This document shows positions 10,223 through 20,463 of a stretch of 40,257 nucleotides of DNA, piece after piece. Position 1 is the first letter of the stretch. The number at the start of each line of letters is the position of its first letter. Source of the stretch: Gammaproteobacteria bacterium. Its GTDB lineage: Bacteria > Pseudomonadota > Gammaproteobacteria > Acidiferrobacterales > Sulfurifustaceae. The notes beneath the pieces are model-generated. The model was not told the origin of the DNA, did not search any database, and saw nothing but the letters and a program-made list of their open reading frames with translations. A program made the position numbers and the translations under genes. The stretch is from contig JACQBD010000120.1 of NCBI GenBank assembly GCA_016194665.1, positions 1 to 40,257 of the forward strand, written 5' to 3'.

Positions 10223-11484
10223 GGAATAACCCCTTTGCCCTGTATTTGTTCCCAGCTGGCTTCGCTGACGATTCTGTCGCGCTGACTTTGCACCAAAGTT
10301 TTTTGCCTGGAAATCAGGTCGTTTTCAATGATGTCCCAATCCTCGAACGAAATAAGTCCGTTATCGTATTTATTACGCGCTATCTCAGCGCGAGCGGTCG
10401 CCGCTTCGACAAAACTCTGATCGACTTTTAATTTCTCGACCGCCTCGATATAGCCAGTGGACGCTTGGCGCAGTTTGGTAATTAATTGTTGGTCCACGCG
10501 TTCGCGGTTATATGTCGCCGCCGACAAATCGTTCACGGCGCTGCGCGTGCCGTAATAGTCGCGGCCACCATTGTAGAGCGGAATGGAAAGACTGACGCCC
10601 ACGGAATGACGGTTGTTATCCGGAATCCAATTGTTGCCTTGTCTTGCGCTGGTGCCGGTTAGATTCAGGCTTGGATAGAGCGGCGACTGCGCCAAGCTTA
10701 CACCCGCCGTCGCGGATTTTTCTTGCGCGCTGACTTGACGATGATCGGGAGTTTGCAATGCTAGCTGTTCTAAATCGACAACGGTTTCAGGTTCTTTGAG
10801 AGGGATGCTTCCCGCGATCTGAACTTCGCTGCTAGATTTTTTACCCAGCGCATTGGCCAGTTGTTCTTGCGCCACTTGCAACGCGTGCTGTGCCTGTAAG
10901 TTATCCAGCTTTGCTTGACTCAAGGACGCCCTGGAAAGCAAAAAAGATCCTTTATTTTCTCTACCGCCTTCGAAACGCAGTTCCACCAGGCGCATGTTTT
11001 CTTCGCGGCGGCGGATGATATCATCGGTCAGCTTCAAATAATTTTGCGCATATAGCAGCGCCGCGAACGCGGACTTTAAATCGAAACTGACCTTGGCTTT
11101 GATAGAATCGAGGTTCGCCTGCGCGGCTTCTTGATTGGCCGTTCCCTGTGCCAGCTTAGCTTTATCTTGAAATCCCGAAAAAATATTTTGCGTGGCAGTG
11201 ACCGCGGCGGAATAATTAGCCGTGCTGCTGGAAGCGGCTGCGGGAACCGAAGTGTTCTCGTCGGTATAATTAACGCTGGCGGAAACCTGCGGCAAAAACC
11301 CGCTGCCAGCCGCTTTGGTTTGATATTCTGCCGAACGCAAGCTGGCTTGCGCCGCCAACAGTTCGGGATTGTTCTGCGATGCTTGAGTTACGCATGCTTC
11401 CCAAGTAAGTATCTCGCCCGCTTCGACCGCTGTAATCGATATGAGGCCAAAAGCCAAGATCGCTAATATTTTATTGCGAGTCAC
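10219..11484 (-). CDS. TolC-family outer membrane efflux protein
   Basis: Signal peptide then EILTWEACVTQASQNNPELLAAQASLRSAEYQTKAAGSGFLPQVSASVNY and repeated OEP helices (FQDKAKLAQGTANQEAAQANLDSIKAKV). Confidence 0.9.
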   Translation of the reverse strand: MTRNKILAILAFGLISITAVEAGEILTWEACVTQASQNNPELLAAQASLRSAEYQTKAAGSGFLPQVSASVNYTDENTSVPAAASSSTANYSAAVTATQNIFSGFQDKAKLAQGTANQEAAQANLDSIKAKVSFDLKSAFAALLYAQNYLKLTDDIIRRREENMRLVELRFEGGRENKGSFLLSRASLSQAKLDNLQAQHALQVAQEQLANALGKKSSSEVQIAGSIPLKEPETVVDLEQLALQTPDHRQVSAQEKSATAGVSLAQSPLYPSLNLTGTSARQGNNWIPDNNRHSVGVSLSIPLYNGGRDYYGTRSAVNDLSAATYNRERVDQQLITKLRQASTGYIEAVEKLKVDQSFVEAATARAEIARNKYDNGLISFEDWDIIENDLISRQKTLVQSQRDRIVSEASWEQIQGKGVIP

Positions 11485-11580
11485 CGCACTATTGACCGGC
11501 GCCGATGACGATTGTTTTGTGAAGTAAATGGATAATGGCGTGCATTTATAATTTTTTTATCATTTTGAAAATACATGTGC

Positions 11581-12198
11581 TTAGAGTCTTCTTAAAGAAA
11601 TATGCGCTTTAATCATGTCGTGGCATTTTGTGCGTATCAGTTTTTTCTCGCTGTCCGCGAACCAAAGATGAATCAGGCTAAATGAGAACGCAAATGTATC
11701 CAGCGCCATCGCCGCCGGCTCCAGGCCTTGGCGCAACAGGCCTTTGTCTTTCGCGCGGCTGTAGGCGGCGGTCAGTTTAGCCAGCATGTCGTGACCGCAT
11801 TGCATCATTTGCGCGCGTACGCCGGCAAACTCATACACGTATTCGCACTTCGAGGTAATAATCTCATAGGTCTGGCGCGCTACCGCATCCGTGGCCAATA
11901 ACTCCATGGTCTCTTGCATGTATGTTTCGATGCGGCTTAGGGGGTCGCCGCGCTCTTCATCTAATAAGGTATGACTGATGCGATCCAGCAAAGGCAAAGC
12001 GACTTGGTCACGCATCGCAAAAAATACGTCGGTTTTGCTGGCAAAGTGCCAATAGACCGCACCACGCGTTACGCCGGCTGTCTCAGCTATATGCTCCATG
12101 GTGGTGCGGCTGACGCCGCGTTTTACAAAGGTTTGGCGCGCCGCGTCGATGATTTGTTGGCGAGTTAATTGCGCCTCGGCCTTAGTTTTTCGCGCCAT
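11581..12198 (-). CDS. acrR: AcrR-like TetR-family transcriptional regulator
   Basis: MARKTKAEAQLTRQQIIDAARQTFVKRGVSRTTMEHIAETAGVTRGAVYWHFASKTDVFFAM, TetR/AcrR HTH; divergent from an RND efflux operon. Confidence 0.9.
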   Translation of the reverse strand: MARKTKAEAQLTRQQIIDAARQTFVKRGVSRTTMEHIAETAGVTRGAVYWHFASKTDVFFAMRDQVALPLLDRISHTLLDEERGDPLSRIETYMQETMELLATDAVARQTYEIITSKCEYVYEFAGVRAQMMQCGHDMLAKLTAAYSRAKDKGLLRQGLEPAAMALDTFAFSFSLIHLWFADSEKKLIRTKCHDMIKAHISLRRL

Positions 12199-12217
12199 GG
12201 GTTAGCAGATTTTTATA

Positions 12218-12241
12218 TACATACATTTCTGATTGTATATA
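12218..12241. promoter_or_regulatory. AcrR-type operator (24-bp imperfect inverted repeat)
   Basis: TACATACATTTCTGATTGTATATA in the tetR/adaptor intergenic region; from memory it matches the E. coli AcrR operator TACATACATTTGTGAATGTATGTA at 21 of 24 positions. Confidence 0.75.
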
Positions 12242-12282
12242 ATCAGTCACGTATTTGCTAGCGACTATTTAGGGTTGGGACC

Positions 12283-13476
12283 ATGACTAACAATAAAAAA
12301 TTACCACATCGCTTTTGGCGTCTACAGCACTTCCTGAGCATCGGTTTATTAATGCTAAGTCTGGCCGCTTGCTCGGCCTCCGACAAAGCCGCCAACGCCG
12401 GTCCTACTCCCGGCGGCGCGCCGCCGCCCCTGCCCGTCAACGTTATGGAAGCGCAGCCCACGCAAATTCCCGCAGCGCTGGAAGCCATCGGCCAAACACA
12501 AGGCGCCAAAGAAGTCGAAGTACGCGCGCGCGTTAGCGGCATTCTCGATAAAAAACTTTATCAAGAAGGCGCGCCGGTCAAAGAAGGTCAAGTGCTTTTC
12601 CAAATCGACCGCAGTTCCTTCGAGATCGCCTTAGCGCAAGCTAAAGCGCAGCGCGCCGAACAGCGAGCCAAACTCACGCAAACCGCGCGCGATGTCGAGC
12701 GTCTTAAAAAATTACTAGCGCAACAGGCAATCAGTCAGCGTGAATATGACGACGCCACGACTTCATCGTCGGTAGCGCAAGCGACATTGCAAGCCGCCGA
12801 TGCCAACGTGCGCCAAGCAGAATTAAATTTATCCTACACCGCGGTGACGGCGCCGATTAGCGGCGTCTCCGGCAGATCGGAACATTCCGAAGGCGCCTTG
12901 ATCACCACCGGCGCCGATAGTCTGCTAACGACTATTTCCGAAGTGAATCCGATTTGGGTGCGCTTTAGTCTGTCGGAAAATGAATTGGCGCAACTTCCCG
13001 GTGGGCACGTCACTCCCAACAATGTTAAGGAGCTGGAACTGATCTTGCCCGATGGTTCTATTTATCCTACCAAGGGTCGGCTGAATTTTTCCGCCAGTGA
13101 AATCGACACCAAGCTGGGGACTTTGCAATTACGCGCCGAATTCGATAATCCGCAGATGCGTGTGCTGCCGGGACAGTTTGTGCGCGTGCGCGTGATTACT
13201 GGACAGCGCGACGGCGTGTTTCTCATTCCGCAAACCGCGGTGATGCAATCCGATCTGGGACGCTTTATTTATGTTGTCGGCGCCAACAACACCGCCGAAA
13301 TCCGCCCAATTAAAACCGGCGAATGGCACGGCAAGGACTGGGTGATATTAGAAGGCTTGAAATCGGGCGATAAAGTAATTTTGGATAATCTGCTCAAGCT
13401 GCGTCCCGGCGCGCCGGTGAAAGCGCAAACCGCCGCTGAAAAATCGGCGCCACCGCCTGCAGGCGGTAAAACCTAG
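12283..13476 (+). CDS. acrA: RND efflux periplasmic adaptor lipoprotein (AcrA/MexA-like)
   Basis: Lipobox LSLAAC; EVEVRARVSGILDKKLYQEGAPVKEGQVLFQIDRSSFE; TAVTAPISGVSGRSEHSEGALI. Confidence 0.94.
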   Translation: MTNNKKLPHRFWRLQHFLSIGLLMLSLAACSASDKAANAGPTPGGAPPPLPVNVMEAQPTQIPAALEAIGQTQGAKEVEVRARVSGILDKKLYQEGAPVKEGQVLFQIDRSSFEIALAQAKAQRAEQRAKLTQTARDVERLKKLLAQQAISQREYDDATTSSSVAQATLQAADANVRQAELNLSYTAVTAPISGVSGRSEHSEGALITTGADSLLTTISEVNPIWVRFSLSENELAQLPGGHVTPNNVKELELILPDGSIYPTKGRLNFSASEIDTKLGTLQLRAEFDNPQMRVLPGQFVRVRVITGQRDGVFLIPQTAVMQSDLGRFIYVVGANNTAEIRPIKTGEWHGKDWVILEGLKSGDKVILDNLLKLRPGAPVKAQTAAEKSAPPPAGGKT

Positions 13477-13488
13477 CGGTTAATATTT

Positions 13489-16400
13489 ATGTCGCACTTC
13501 TTTATTAACCGCCCGATTTTTGCATCGGTTATTTCCATCGTTATCATTGTCGCCGGTCTGGTGGCGGCGCGCGTGCTGCCGATCGCGCAATATCCCGAGA
13601 TCGCGCCGCCGACCATTACCATCACCGCCACCTATCCCGGCGCGAGCGCGGAGACGCTCGCCAAAACCGTGGCCGCGCCGATCGAGGAACAACTCAATGG
13701 CGTGGAGAATTTGCTTTACTTCAATTCTTCCGCGAGCTCGAACGGCACGGTCACGATTACTGCTACCTTCGAAGTTGGCACCAAAGCCGATCAAGCGGCG
13801 ATCAACGTCAACAATCGCGTGCAGATCGCCGAACCGCGCTTGCCCGAAGAAGTACGACGCAACGGCGTGGTGGTGCAAAAAAGATCGAACGATATTTTAT
13901 TGGTGGTTGCGCTCAGTTCGCCCGACGGCCGTTACAACACACTTTATCTGAGCAACTACGCTGCGCTGAACGTGGTCGACGATCTCAAGCGCATCCACGG
14001 CGTGGGCGACGTCACAATATTCGGCGCACAAGACTACTCGATGCGAATTTGGTTGAAACCGGATCGCATGGCGCAGCTGGGCATCACCACCAGCGATATC
14101 GCCCAGGCGATTCGCAGTCAAAACGCCCAAAACGCCACCGGCAAAATCGGCCAAGAACCGGCGCCTAAAGATCAGATGCTGGTTTACACCGTCACCGCCA
14201 AGGGACGCCTGATCGATCCCGAACAATTCGGCAACATCGTTTTGCGCGCCAACGGTCCGAGCGGCGCACTTTATCTAAAAGATGTCGCGCGCATCGAGCT
14301 TGGATCGCAAAATTACGATATCACCACCACGCTCGACGGCAAACCAACCATCGGCATGGCGGTGTTTCTGCAAACCGGCGCCAACGCGCTGGAAACGTCG
14401 GATTCGGTGCACGCCAAAATGGAAGAAATCAAGGCGAAATTTCCGGACGGCGTGCAATACGTCATTCCTTTCGATACCACGCGCTTCGTGCGCGCCTCGA
14501 TTAAAGAAGTCGTACACACGCTCGGTGTAGCCGCGATTCTGGTGCTGTTGGTGGTATTTGTTTTCTTACAGAACTGGCGCGCCACGTTGATACCTATCGT
14601 TGCCGTGCCGGTTTCCTTAATCGGCACTTTCGCCGGCTTATGGCTTTTCGGTTACTCGATCAACACGCTGACTTTATTCGCCATGGTATTGGCCATCGGC
14701 ATTGTCGTGGATGACGCCATCGTCGTATTAGAAAACGTCGAACGCTTAATGAGCGAACAACATCTCGCGCCCAAGGAAGCCGCGATTCAAGCGATGCGCG
14801 AAGTATCGAGCGCGGTGGTGGCGATTGTGTTGGTTTTATGCGCGGTGTTTATCCCGGTTGCTTTTCTCGGCGGCATCGCCGGCAAGCTCTACCAACAATT
14901 CGCCGTCACCGTCGCTATCGCGGTGGTGATTTCCGGCGTAGTGGCTTTGACGCTGACGCCCGCGCTGTGCGCGTTGCTGCTCAAGCCCAGTCATCGTGAG
15001 TTGCCGATGTTTCGTCCGTTTAACAAAGGCTTCGCCAGTCTTACTCGATTCTATACCGCCACCGTCGGCAGAACGTTGCGCCACACGATGATTAGCGCGG
15101 TGCTATTCGCGCTCGTGATCGGCATTGGTGTGTTTCTATTGGGTCGCATACCCGGCAGTTTTGTGCCACCGGAAGATCAAGGCTATTTAATCAGCGCGCT
15201 TATCCTTCCCGACGGCGCCACCTTATCGCGCACCGCCAAAGTCGGCAGTGACATGCGCGAAGCGGTGTCGAAAGATCCCGCGGTCGAACATGTGTTCGTC
15301 GTCGCCGGTTTCGATCTGATCGGTGGCGGTAATAAAACCAACGCTGGAACCATGTTTCTACCGTTAAAGCCTTGGGGCGTTCGAGACAAGAACTCGACCG
15401 TGTTAGCCGGGCAATTTTTTGGTTTGGGCATGTCCTTACCCGAGGGCATGGCTTTGGTATTTAATCCGCCACCGATTCGCGGTCTCGGTACCGCCGGCGG
15501 TTTTGAAGTGTATGTGCAGAGCCGCAACGACAGCGATGTCCGCAAATTAGCCGAGGTCATCAATCAATTCACCGCGGCGCTCAAGCAGCGACCCGAATTG
15601 ACCGGCATCAATACTTTTTTCCGTCCCACCGTGCCGCAATTATTCGTCGACGTCGATGACGCCAAAGTTATCTCGCTGGGGATTAATTTAAGCGATGTCT
15701 ACGACACCTTGCAGAGTACGTTAGGCGCGCTCTACGTCAACGATTTTAATAAATCCGGACGCACCTATCGCGTGCAACTGCAGGCCGAACCGCAGTATCG
15801 TGCTAAGCCGGAAGACATCGGCAAAGTGTATGTGCGTTCGCAAACGGGCTCGATGGTGCCACTGTCAGCCTTGATTAAAGTAAACAGCATCGTTGGGCCG
15901 GAACAAATCGAACGCTACAACGGATTCATCGCGGCCAAAGTATTAGGCAATGGAGCACCCGGCGTCAGTTCCGGCGACGCTATTCGTGCGGTCGAGCAAG
16001 TCGCTAGCACGACCTTGCCGCGCGGCTATGAAATAGCCTGGACCGGTCAAGCGTTCCAAGAAAAAAGCGCGAGCAACGCCTCGATTCAGGCGTTTGCGTT
16101 TGCCATCGTCATGGTGTTTCTGATTTTGGCGGCGCAATTTGAAAAATGGTCGCTGCCCTTGGCGGTGATTCTCGCGGTTCCCTTCGCCCTGCTCGGCGCG
16201 TTGGTGGCGATTTTTATTCGCGGGATGCCGAACGATATTTATTTTCAAATCGGTTTAGTCACCTTGATTGGCTTGGCCTCGAAGAACGCGATTCTCATCG
16301 TCGAGTTCGCGGTGCAAAAACACGCGCAAGGCATGCCCGCCATGGACGCCGCGATCGAAGCCGCGCGCTTGCGGTTTCGCCCCATCGTCATGACCTCCTT

Positions 16401-16611
16401 GGCGTTCGTGCTCGGCGTATTTCCGTTGGTGGTCGCCACCGGCGCCGGCGCCTCCGCGCGCCAATCGATGGGCACCGGCGTGTTTGGCGGCATGTTGGTG
16501 GCAACGTTTATCGCCACCATATTTATCCCGTCGTTCTTCAAGTGGTTGGCGGGCAAGCGTGCGCCGAAACAAGTGGAACCGGTTGCCGTCGAAAGAAGGA
16601 AATCAGCATGA
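13489..16611 (+). CDS. acrB: RND efflux inner-membrane transporter (AcrB/MexB, HAE1 type)
   Basis: MSHFFINRPIFASVISIVIIVAGLVAARVLPIAQYPEIAPPTITITATYPGASAETLAKTVAAPIEEQLNGVENLLYFNSSASSNGTVTITATFEVG; AIGIVVDDAIVVLENVERLM; 1040 aa. Confidence 0.97.
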   Translation: MSHFFINRPIFASVISIVIIVAGLVAARVLPIAQYPEIAPPTITITATYPGASAETLAKTVAAPIEEQLNGVENLLYFNSSASSNGTVTITATFEVGTKADQAAINVNNRVQIAEPRLPEEVRRNGVVVQKRSNDILLVVALSSPDGRYNTLYLSNYAALNVVDDLKRIHGVGDVTIFGAQDYSMRIWLKPDRMAQLGITTSDIAQAIRSQNAQNATGKIGQEPAPKDQMLVYTVTAKGRLIDPEQFGNIVLRANGPSGALYLKDVARIELGSQNYDITTTLDGKPTIGMAVFLQTGANALETSDSVHAKMEEIKAKFPDGVQYVIPFDTTRFVRASIKEVVHTLGVAAILVLLVVFVFLQNWRATLIPIVAVPVSLIGTFAGLWLFGYSINTLTLFAMVLAIGIVVDDAIVVLENVERLMSEQHLAPKEAAIQAMREVSSAVVAIVLVLCAVFIPVAFLGGIAGKLYQQFAVTVAIAVVISGVVALTLTPALCALLLKPSHRELPMFRPFNKGFASLTRFYTATVGRTLRHTMISAVLFALVIGIGVFLLGRIPGSFVPPEDQGYLISALILPDGATLSRTAKVGSDMREAVSKDPAVEHVFVVAGFDLIGGGNKTNAGTMFLPLKPWGVRDKNSTVLAGQFFGLGMSLPEGMALVFNPPPIRGLGTAGGFEVYVQSRNDSDVRKLAEVINQFTAALKQRPELTGINTFFRPTVPQLFVDVDDAKVISLGINLSDVYDTLQSTLGALYVNDFNKSGRTYRVQLQAEPQYRAKPEDIGKVYVRSQTGSMVPLSALIKVNSIVGPEQIERYNGFIAAKVLGNGAPGVSSGDAIRAVEQVASTTLPRGYEIAWTGQAFQEKSASNASIQAFAFAIVMVFLILAAQFEKWSLPLAVILAVPFALLGALVAIFIRGMPNDIYFQIGLVTLIGLASKNAILIVEFAVQKHAQGMPAMDAAIEAARLRFRPIVMTSLAFVLGVFPLVVATGAGASARQSMGTGVFGGMLVATFIATIFIPSFFKWLAGKRAPKQVEPVAVERRKSA

Positions 16612-18020
16612 ACGCTTTGCGGCCCTGGCGCTATTTCATTTTGCTCGGCGGAATAATCGTCGCCGGATGCGCCGTGGGACCGGATTATCAGCGTCCCGCT
16701 ACAGCGCTGCCGGCGCAATACAATGAATCCGCTTCAGCAACAGAGCAAGACACGGTGGCGGTGACGCGCGATTGGTGGAAATTATTTAACGACGCCACGC
16801 TTAACGAATTAATGGAAAAAGCACTGCAAAATAATGCCGACGTGCAACTCGCGGTCGCGCGCATGGAAGAAGCCGACGCCGCCCTGCGCGCTACCGGCGC
16901 CGCGTTATTTCCTGAAATCGACCTCGGCGCCAGCGGTACTCGTTCGCGTTCGAGCGTGCTCGCCGCCACACCGCTACCGCCGGGAACGCCGGTCATACGC
17001 AAAAATATTCGCGCCACCGTTGGCACCGCATTCGAGCTTGATTTTTGGGGTAAACTGCGACGCGCCAGCGAAGCGGCGCGCGCGCAGGTGTTGGCTTCGC
17101 GCTACGCCAAAGACACCGTCGAACTGACTTTAGCCGGTCTCATCGTACAAAGTTATTTATCGCTGCGCGCGCTCGATGCGCAAATTATTTTATCGCGCAA
17201 TACGCTAAGCAATCGCCAAGCAGCATTGACTTTGACACAACATCGCGCTGACGGCGGCATCGCCTCGGAACTCGATGTGCAGCTGGCCGAAGGCGCGCGC
17301 GCCGTCATCGCCGCGCAAATTATCGATCTCGAACAACAGCGCGCCTTGGCGCAGCATCAATTGGCTTTTCTAAGCGGCAGCTTCGATCTTAAAGTGAGTG
17401 AAAACGATCTGCGTCAATTGCCTGTTCCACCGTTGCCGCCGCCTGGCTTACCTTCGTCTTTGCTCGAATCGCGTCCCGACGTACGCCAAGCGGAAGCGCA
17501 ATTGATCGCCGCCAACGCTAAGATAGGCGTGGCCAAAGCGGCGTATTTTCCTTCCATTTCGCTGACGGGAAATTACGGCGGCGAAAGCAAAGCCTTGTCC
17601 GATCTCTTTAAGCCCGGCGCAAAAATTTGGTCGACGGGCATCGGTTTGAATTTGCCGATATTCGACGCTGGGCGCATCTCCGCGCAAGTCGATCAAGCTC
17701 GTGCGCAACAAAAGCAAGCCATCGCCAGTTATCAACGCTCGTTGCAAAATGCCTTTAAAGACGTGAACGATGCCTTAGTAACGGTGCGTCAAACCACGGC
17801 GGGCGAAGTAGAATTGGAAGCGCGTCAACGCGCCGCCGAAAAAGCCCTGGCCTTATCCGAAATTCGATATAAAGCCGGGTACTCGGCATACTTAGAAGTG
17901 CTGGATGCACAGCGCACTCTCAATGAAGCCAGCTTGGCTTTAGTGCGTAATCGCCAAGCGCGATTGTCTGCGACTGTCGATCTGTTCAAGGCGATAGGCG
18001 GCGGCTGGTCTGATATTTAA
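16608..18020 (+). CDS. oprM: RND efflux outer-membrane lipoprotein (OprM/NodT family)
   Basis: Start ATG 16608 overlaps the acrB stop (ATGA). MNALRPWRYFILLGGIIVAGCAVGPDYQRPATALPAQY lipobox plus DWWKLFNDATLNELMEKALQNNADVQLAVARMEEADAALR. The ORF-track start at 16146 is an overextension into acrB. Confidence 0.94.
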   Translation: MNALRPWRYFILLGGIIVAGCAVGPDYQRPATALPAQYNESASATEQDTVAVTRDWWKLFNDATLNELMEKALQNNADVQLAVARMEEADAALRATGAALFPEIDLGASGTRSRSSVLAATPLPPGTPVIRKNIRATVGTAFELDFWGKLRRASEAARAQVLASRYAKDTVELTLAGLIVQSYLSLRALDAQIILSRNTLSNRQAALTLTQHRADGGIASELDVQLAEGARAVIAAQIIDLEQQRALAQHQLAFLSGSFDLKVSENDLRQLPVPPLPPPGLPSSLLESRPDVRQAEAQLIAANAKIGVAKAAYFPSISLTGNYGGESKALSDLFKPGAKIWSTGIGLNLPIFDAGRISAQVDQARAQQKQAIASYQRSLQNAFKDVNDALVTVRQTTAGEVELEARQRAAEKALALSEIRYKAGYSAYLEVLDAQRTLNEASLALVRNRQARLSATVDLFKAIGGGWSDI

Positions 18021-18156
18021 AAAGTTTCTTTGGCGCTTGCACAAAATATTTTCGGATTTGATTGGGTCAAATAATTAAATCCAATTAATTTGTCTGATGT
18101 ATAATTGCCGCGATTCCACCCATTCAATCGCCATTATCCCTGCTTGAGTTTTTCCG

Positions 18157-20463
18157 ATGCACAGCGCGGCGCTAAAAAAAATAAAGCGATTCTTTAGCGC
18201 CAAGTGGATTCGGCTTAGCTTATTATTTTTGGCGCTGCTCATCGCCGGCTATGCCCTGTATCTCGATATCACCGTACGCACCCAATTTGAAGGAAAACGT
18301 TGGGCATTGCCGGCGCGGGTTTACGCGCGCGCGTTAGAACTTTATCCGGGGATGAAATTAAAACCCGAGCAGTTGGAAACCGAGCTGTTAATGCTCAAAT
18401 ATCGCGTCACCACCGGCAATCCGCAAGAGACCGGCGATTTCCAACGCGAAGACAATAGCTTCACGATTCGCACGCGGCCGTTCGTTTTCTGGGACGGCGC
18501 GCAAGCCGCGCGCCAGTTACGTGCTGTATTCCACGGCAATCATCTCGATTCCTTGGAGGATATCAATACGCAAACAGCGGTTACATTAGTGCGCTTAGAT
18601 CCGCTTTTGATCGGCGGGATTTATCCGGCGCACAACGAAGACCGGGTGTTGGTGAAATTAAATGAAGTGCCGCGTGATTTCATCAATGGCTTGATTGCGG
18701 TCGAGGATCATAAATTTTATTCGCACCACGGCGTCGATCCGCGCGGCATCGCGCGCGCCCTGGCCACTACCGTGCGCGGCAATGGCATTCAAGGCGGCAG
18801 CACGCTGACGCAACAATTGGTGAAAAACTTTTTTCTCACTCCCGAGCGCAGCTTACGCCGCAAATTTACCGAAATCATCACGGCGTCCTTGCTCGAGCTG
18901 CATTACAGCAAAGATGAAATACTCGAAGCCTACGCCAATGAAATATATCTCGGCCAGGACGGGAACCGCGCGATCCACGGCGTCGGCTTGGCCAGCCACT
19001 TTTATTTCGATCAACCGTCGACACAGCTTAATTTGCCGCAGGCGGCGTTGTTGGTGGGCATGGTGCAAGGACCGGCGATTTACGATCCACGCCGCCATCC
19101 TGAACGCGCCTTGACGCGACGCAATTTGGTCTTGCATGAAATGCGTCAGCAAGGTTTTATTAGTCCGCAACAATATGAAAATGCCAAAAACTCGCCGTTA
19201 GCTGTCGTCAAAACCGCGCCGGGCGGCACCTCGCGGCATCCGGCTTTCGTCGAATTGGTGCACCGCCAATTACGCCGCGATTACCGCGATGAAGACTTGC
19301 GTTCCGAGGGTTTGCACATCTTCACCACGCTCGATCCACAAACACAACAAATTGCCGAGCAAACATTGGCCACGCGCTTAAGCCAGCTGGAAAAAACTCG
19401 CGGCATAACCGCCGACACGCTGGAAGGCGCGGCCATCATTAGCAATACCCAAAACGGCGAAATCGAAGCCTTGACGGGCGGACGACATGCGCGTTTCGAA
19501 GGTTTCAATCGCGCATTGGATGCGGTGCGCTCCATCGGTTCGCTGATAAAACCGGTGATTTATCTCACGGCCTTGGAACAACCGTCGACCTATACGCTCA
19601 TCACGCCTCTGGACGACAGTCCTTTAATATGGCGCGAACGCGGCGCCAAAGATTGGGAGCCACGAAATTACGATAAAGTCTCGCACGGCAACGTGCCGCT
19701 GCGCATGGCGCTCGCCAATTCTTATAATTTGTCGTCGGCACGTCTTGGATTAGCTTTAGGCGTGCAAAAAGTAATGTATAACGTGCGTCAATTAGGAATC
19801 GATCGCGAACTTCCTCCTTACGCCTCTAATCTTCTAGGCGCCGATGGTTTAACGCCGCTCGAAGTCACGCAAATTTATCAAACCCTGGCCAGCGGCGGCT
19901 TTCGCGTGCCGTTGCGCGCGATTCGCGAAGTGGTCACGGCAGATGGCAAAGCCTTGCAACGTTATCCGTTATCCGTGCAGCAAGTGGTCGAACCCGCGCC
20001 AGCCTATTTAATAACCAACGCATTGCAAACCGTGGTGCACGAAGGCACAGCGGATGGACTTAATAAATATATTTCGCCCGATCTAAATGCCGCCGGCAAA
20101 ACCGGCACGACCAACGATTTGCGCGACAGCTGGTTCGCCGGCTACACCGGCGACCGCGTGGCCGTAGCTTGGATCGGACGCGACGATAATCAGCCGATCA
20201 ATATGACCGGCGCCGGTGGCGCCATGACGGTCTGGGGTAGTATCATGGCGCAACTCGACGCCGAACCGCTGCAACCGCCGGTGCCGGAAAATATCGAGTT
20301 CGTGTGGGTGGATCCGGAAAAAAATTTGCGCGCCGACGAAACTTGCGCAGGCGCGGTGAAACTTCCTTTTATTCGCGGTTCAGCGCCGACTGAAACCGCG
20401 CCTTGCGCCAAAACTTCCCCGGTCAAATCAATTAAAAGCTGGTTTAAGAGATTATTCGAATGA
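18157..20463 (+). CDS. mrcB: Penicillin-binding protein 1B (bifunctional glycosyltransferase/transpeptidase)
   Basis: IAVEDHKFYSHHGVDPRGIARA, GGSTLTQQLVKNFFLTPERSLRRKFTE, transpeptidase RSIGSLIKP, SYN (ANSYNLSSARLGL), AAGKTGTTND. Confidence 0.96.
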   Translation: MHSAALKKIKRFFSAKWIRLSLLFLALLIAGYALYLDITVRTQFEGKRWALPARVYARALELYPGMKLKPEQLETELLMLKYRVTTGNPQETGDFQREDNSFTIRTRPFVFWDGAQAARQLRAVFHGNHLDSLEDINTQTAVTLVRLDPLLIGGIYPAHNEDRVLVKLNEVPRDFINGLIAVEDHKFYSHHGVDPRGIARALATTVRGNGIQGGSTLTQQLVKNFFLTPERSLRRKFTEIITASLLELHYSKDEILEAYANEIYLGQDGNRAIHGVGLASHFYFDQPSTQLNLPQAALLVGMVQGPAIYDPRRHPERALTRRNLVLHEMRQQGFISPQQYENAKNSPLAVVKTAPGGTSRHPAFVELVHRQLRRDYRDEDLRSEGLHIFTTLDPQTQQIAEQTLATRLSQLEKTRGITADTLEGAAIISNTQNGEIEALTGGRHARFEGFNRALDAVRSIGSLIKPVIYLTALEQPSTYTLITPLDDSPLIWRERGAKDWEPRNYDKVSHGNVPLRMALANSYNLSSARLGLALGVQKVMYNVRQLGIDRELPPYASNLLGADGLTPLEVTQIYQTLASGGFRVPLRAIREVVTADGKALQRYPLSVQQVVEPAPAYLITNALQTVVHEGTADGLNKYISPDLNAAGKTGTTNDLRDSWFAGYTGDRVAVAWIGRDDNQPINMTGAGGAMTVWGSIMAQLDAEPLQPPVPENIEFVWVDPEKNLRADETCAGAVKLPFIRGSAPTETAPCAKTSPVKSIKSWFKRLFE

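Noticed and set aside
16146-16607. N-terminal extension of the OprM ORF
   Set aside because: Arg-rich out-of-frame translation of acrB; the real start is ATG 16608 with lipoprotein signal peptide and ATGA overlap.
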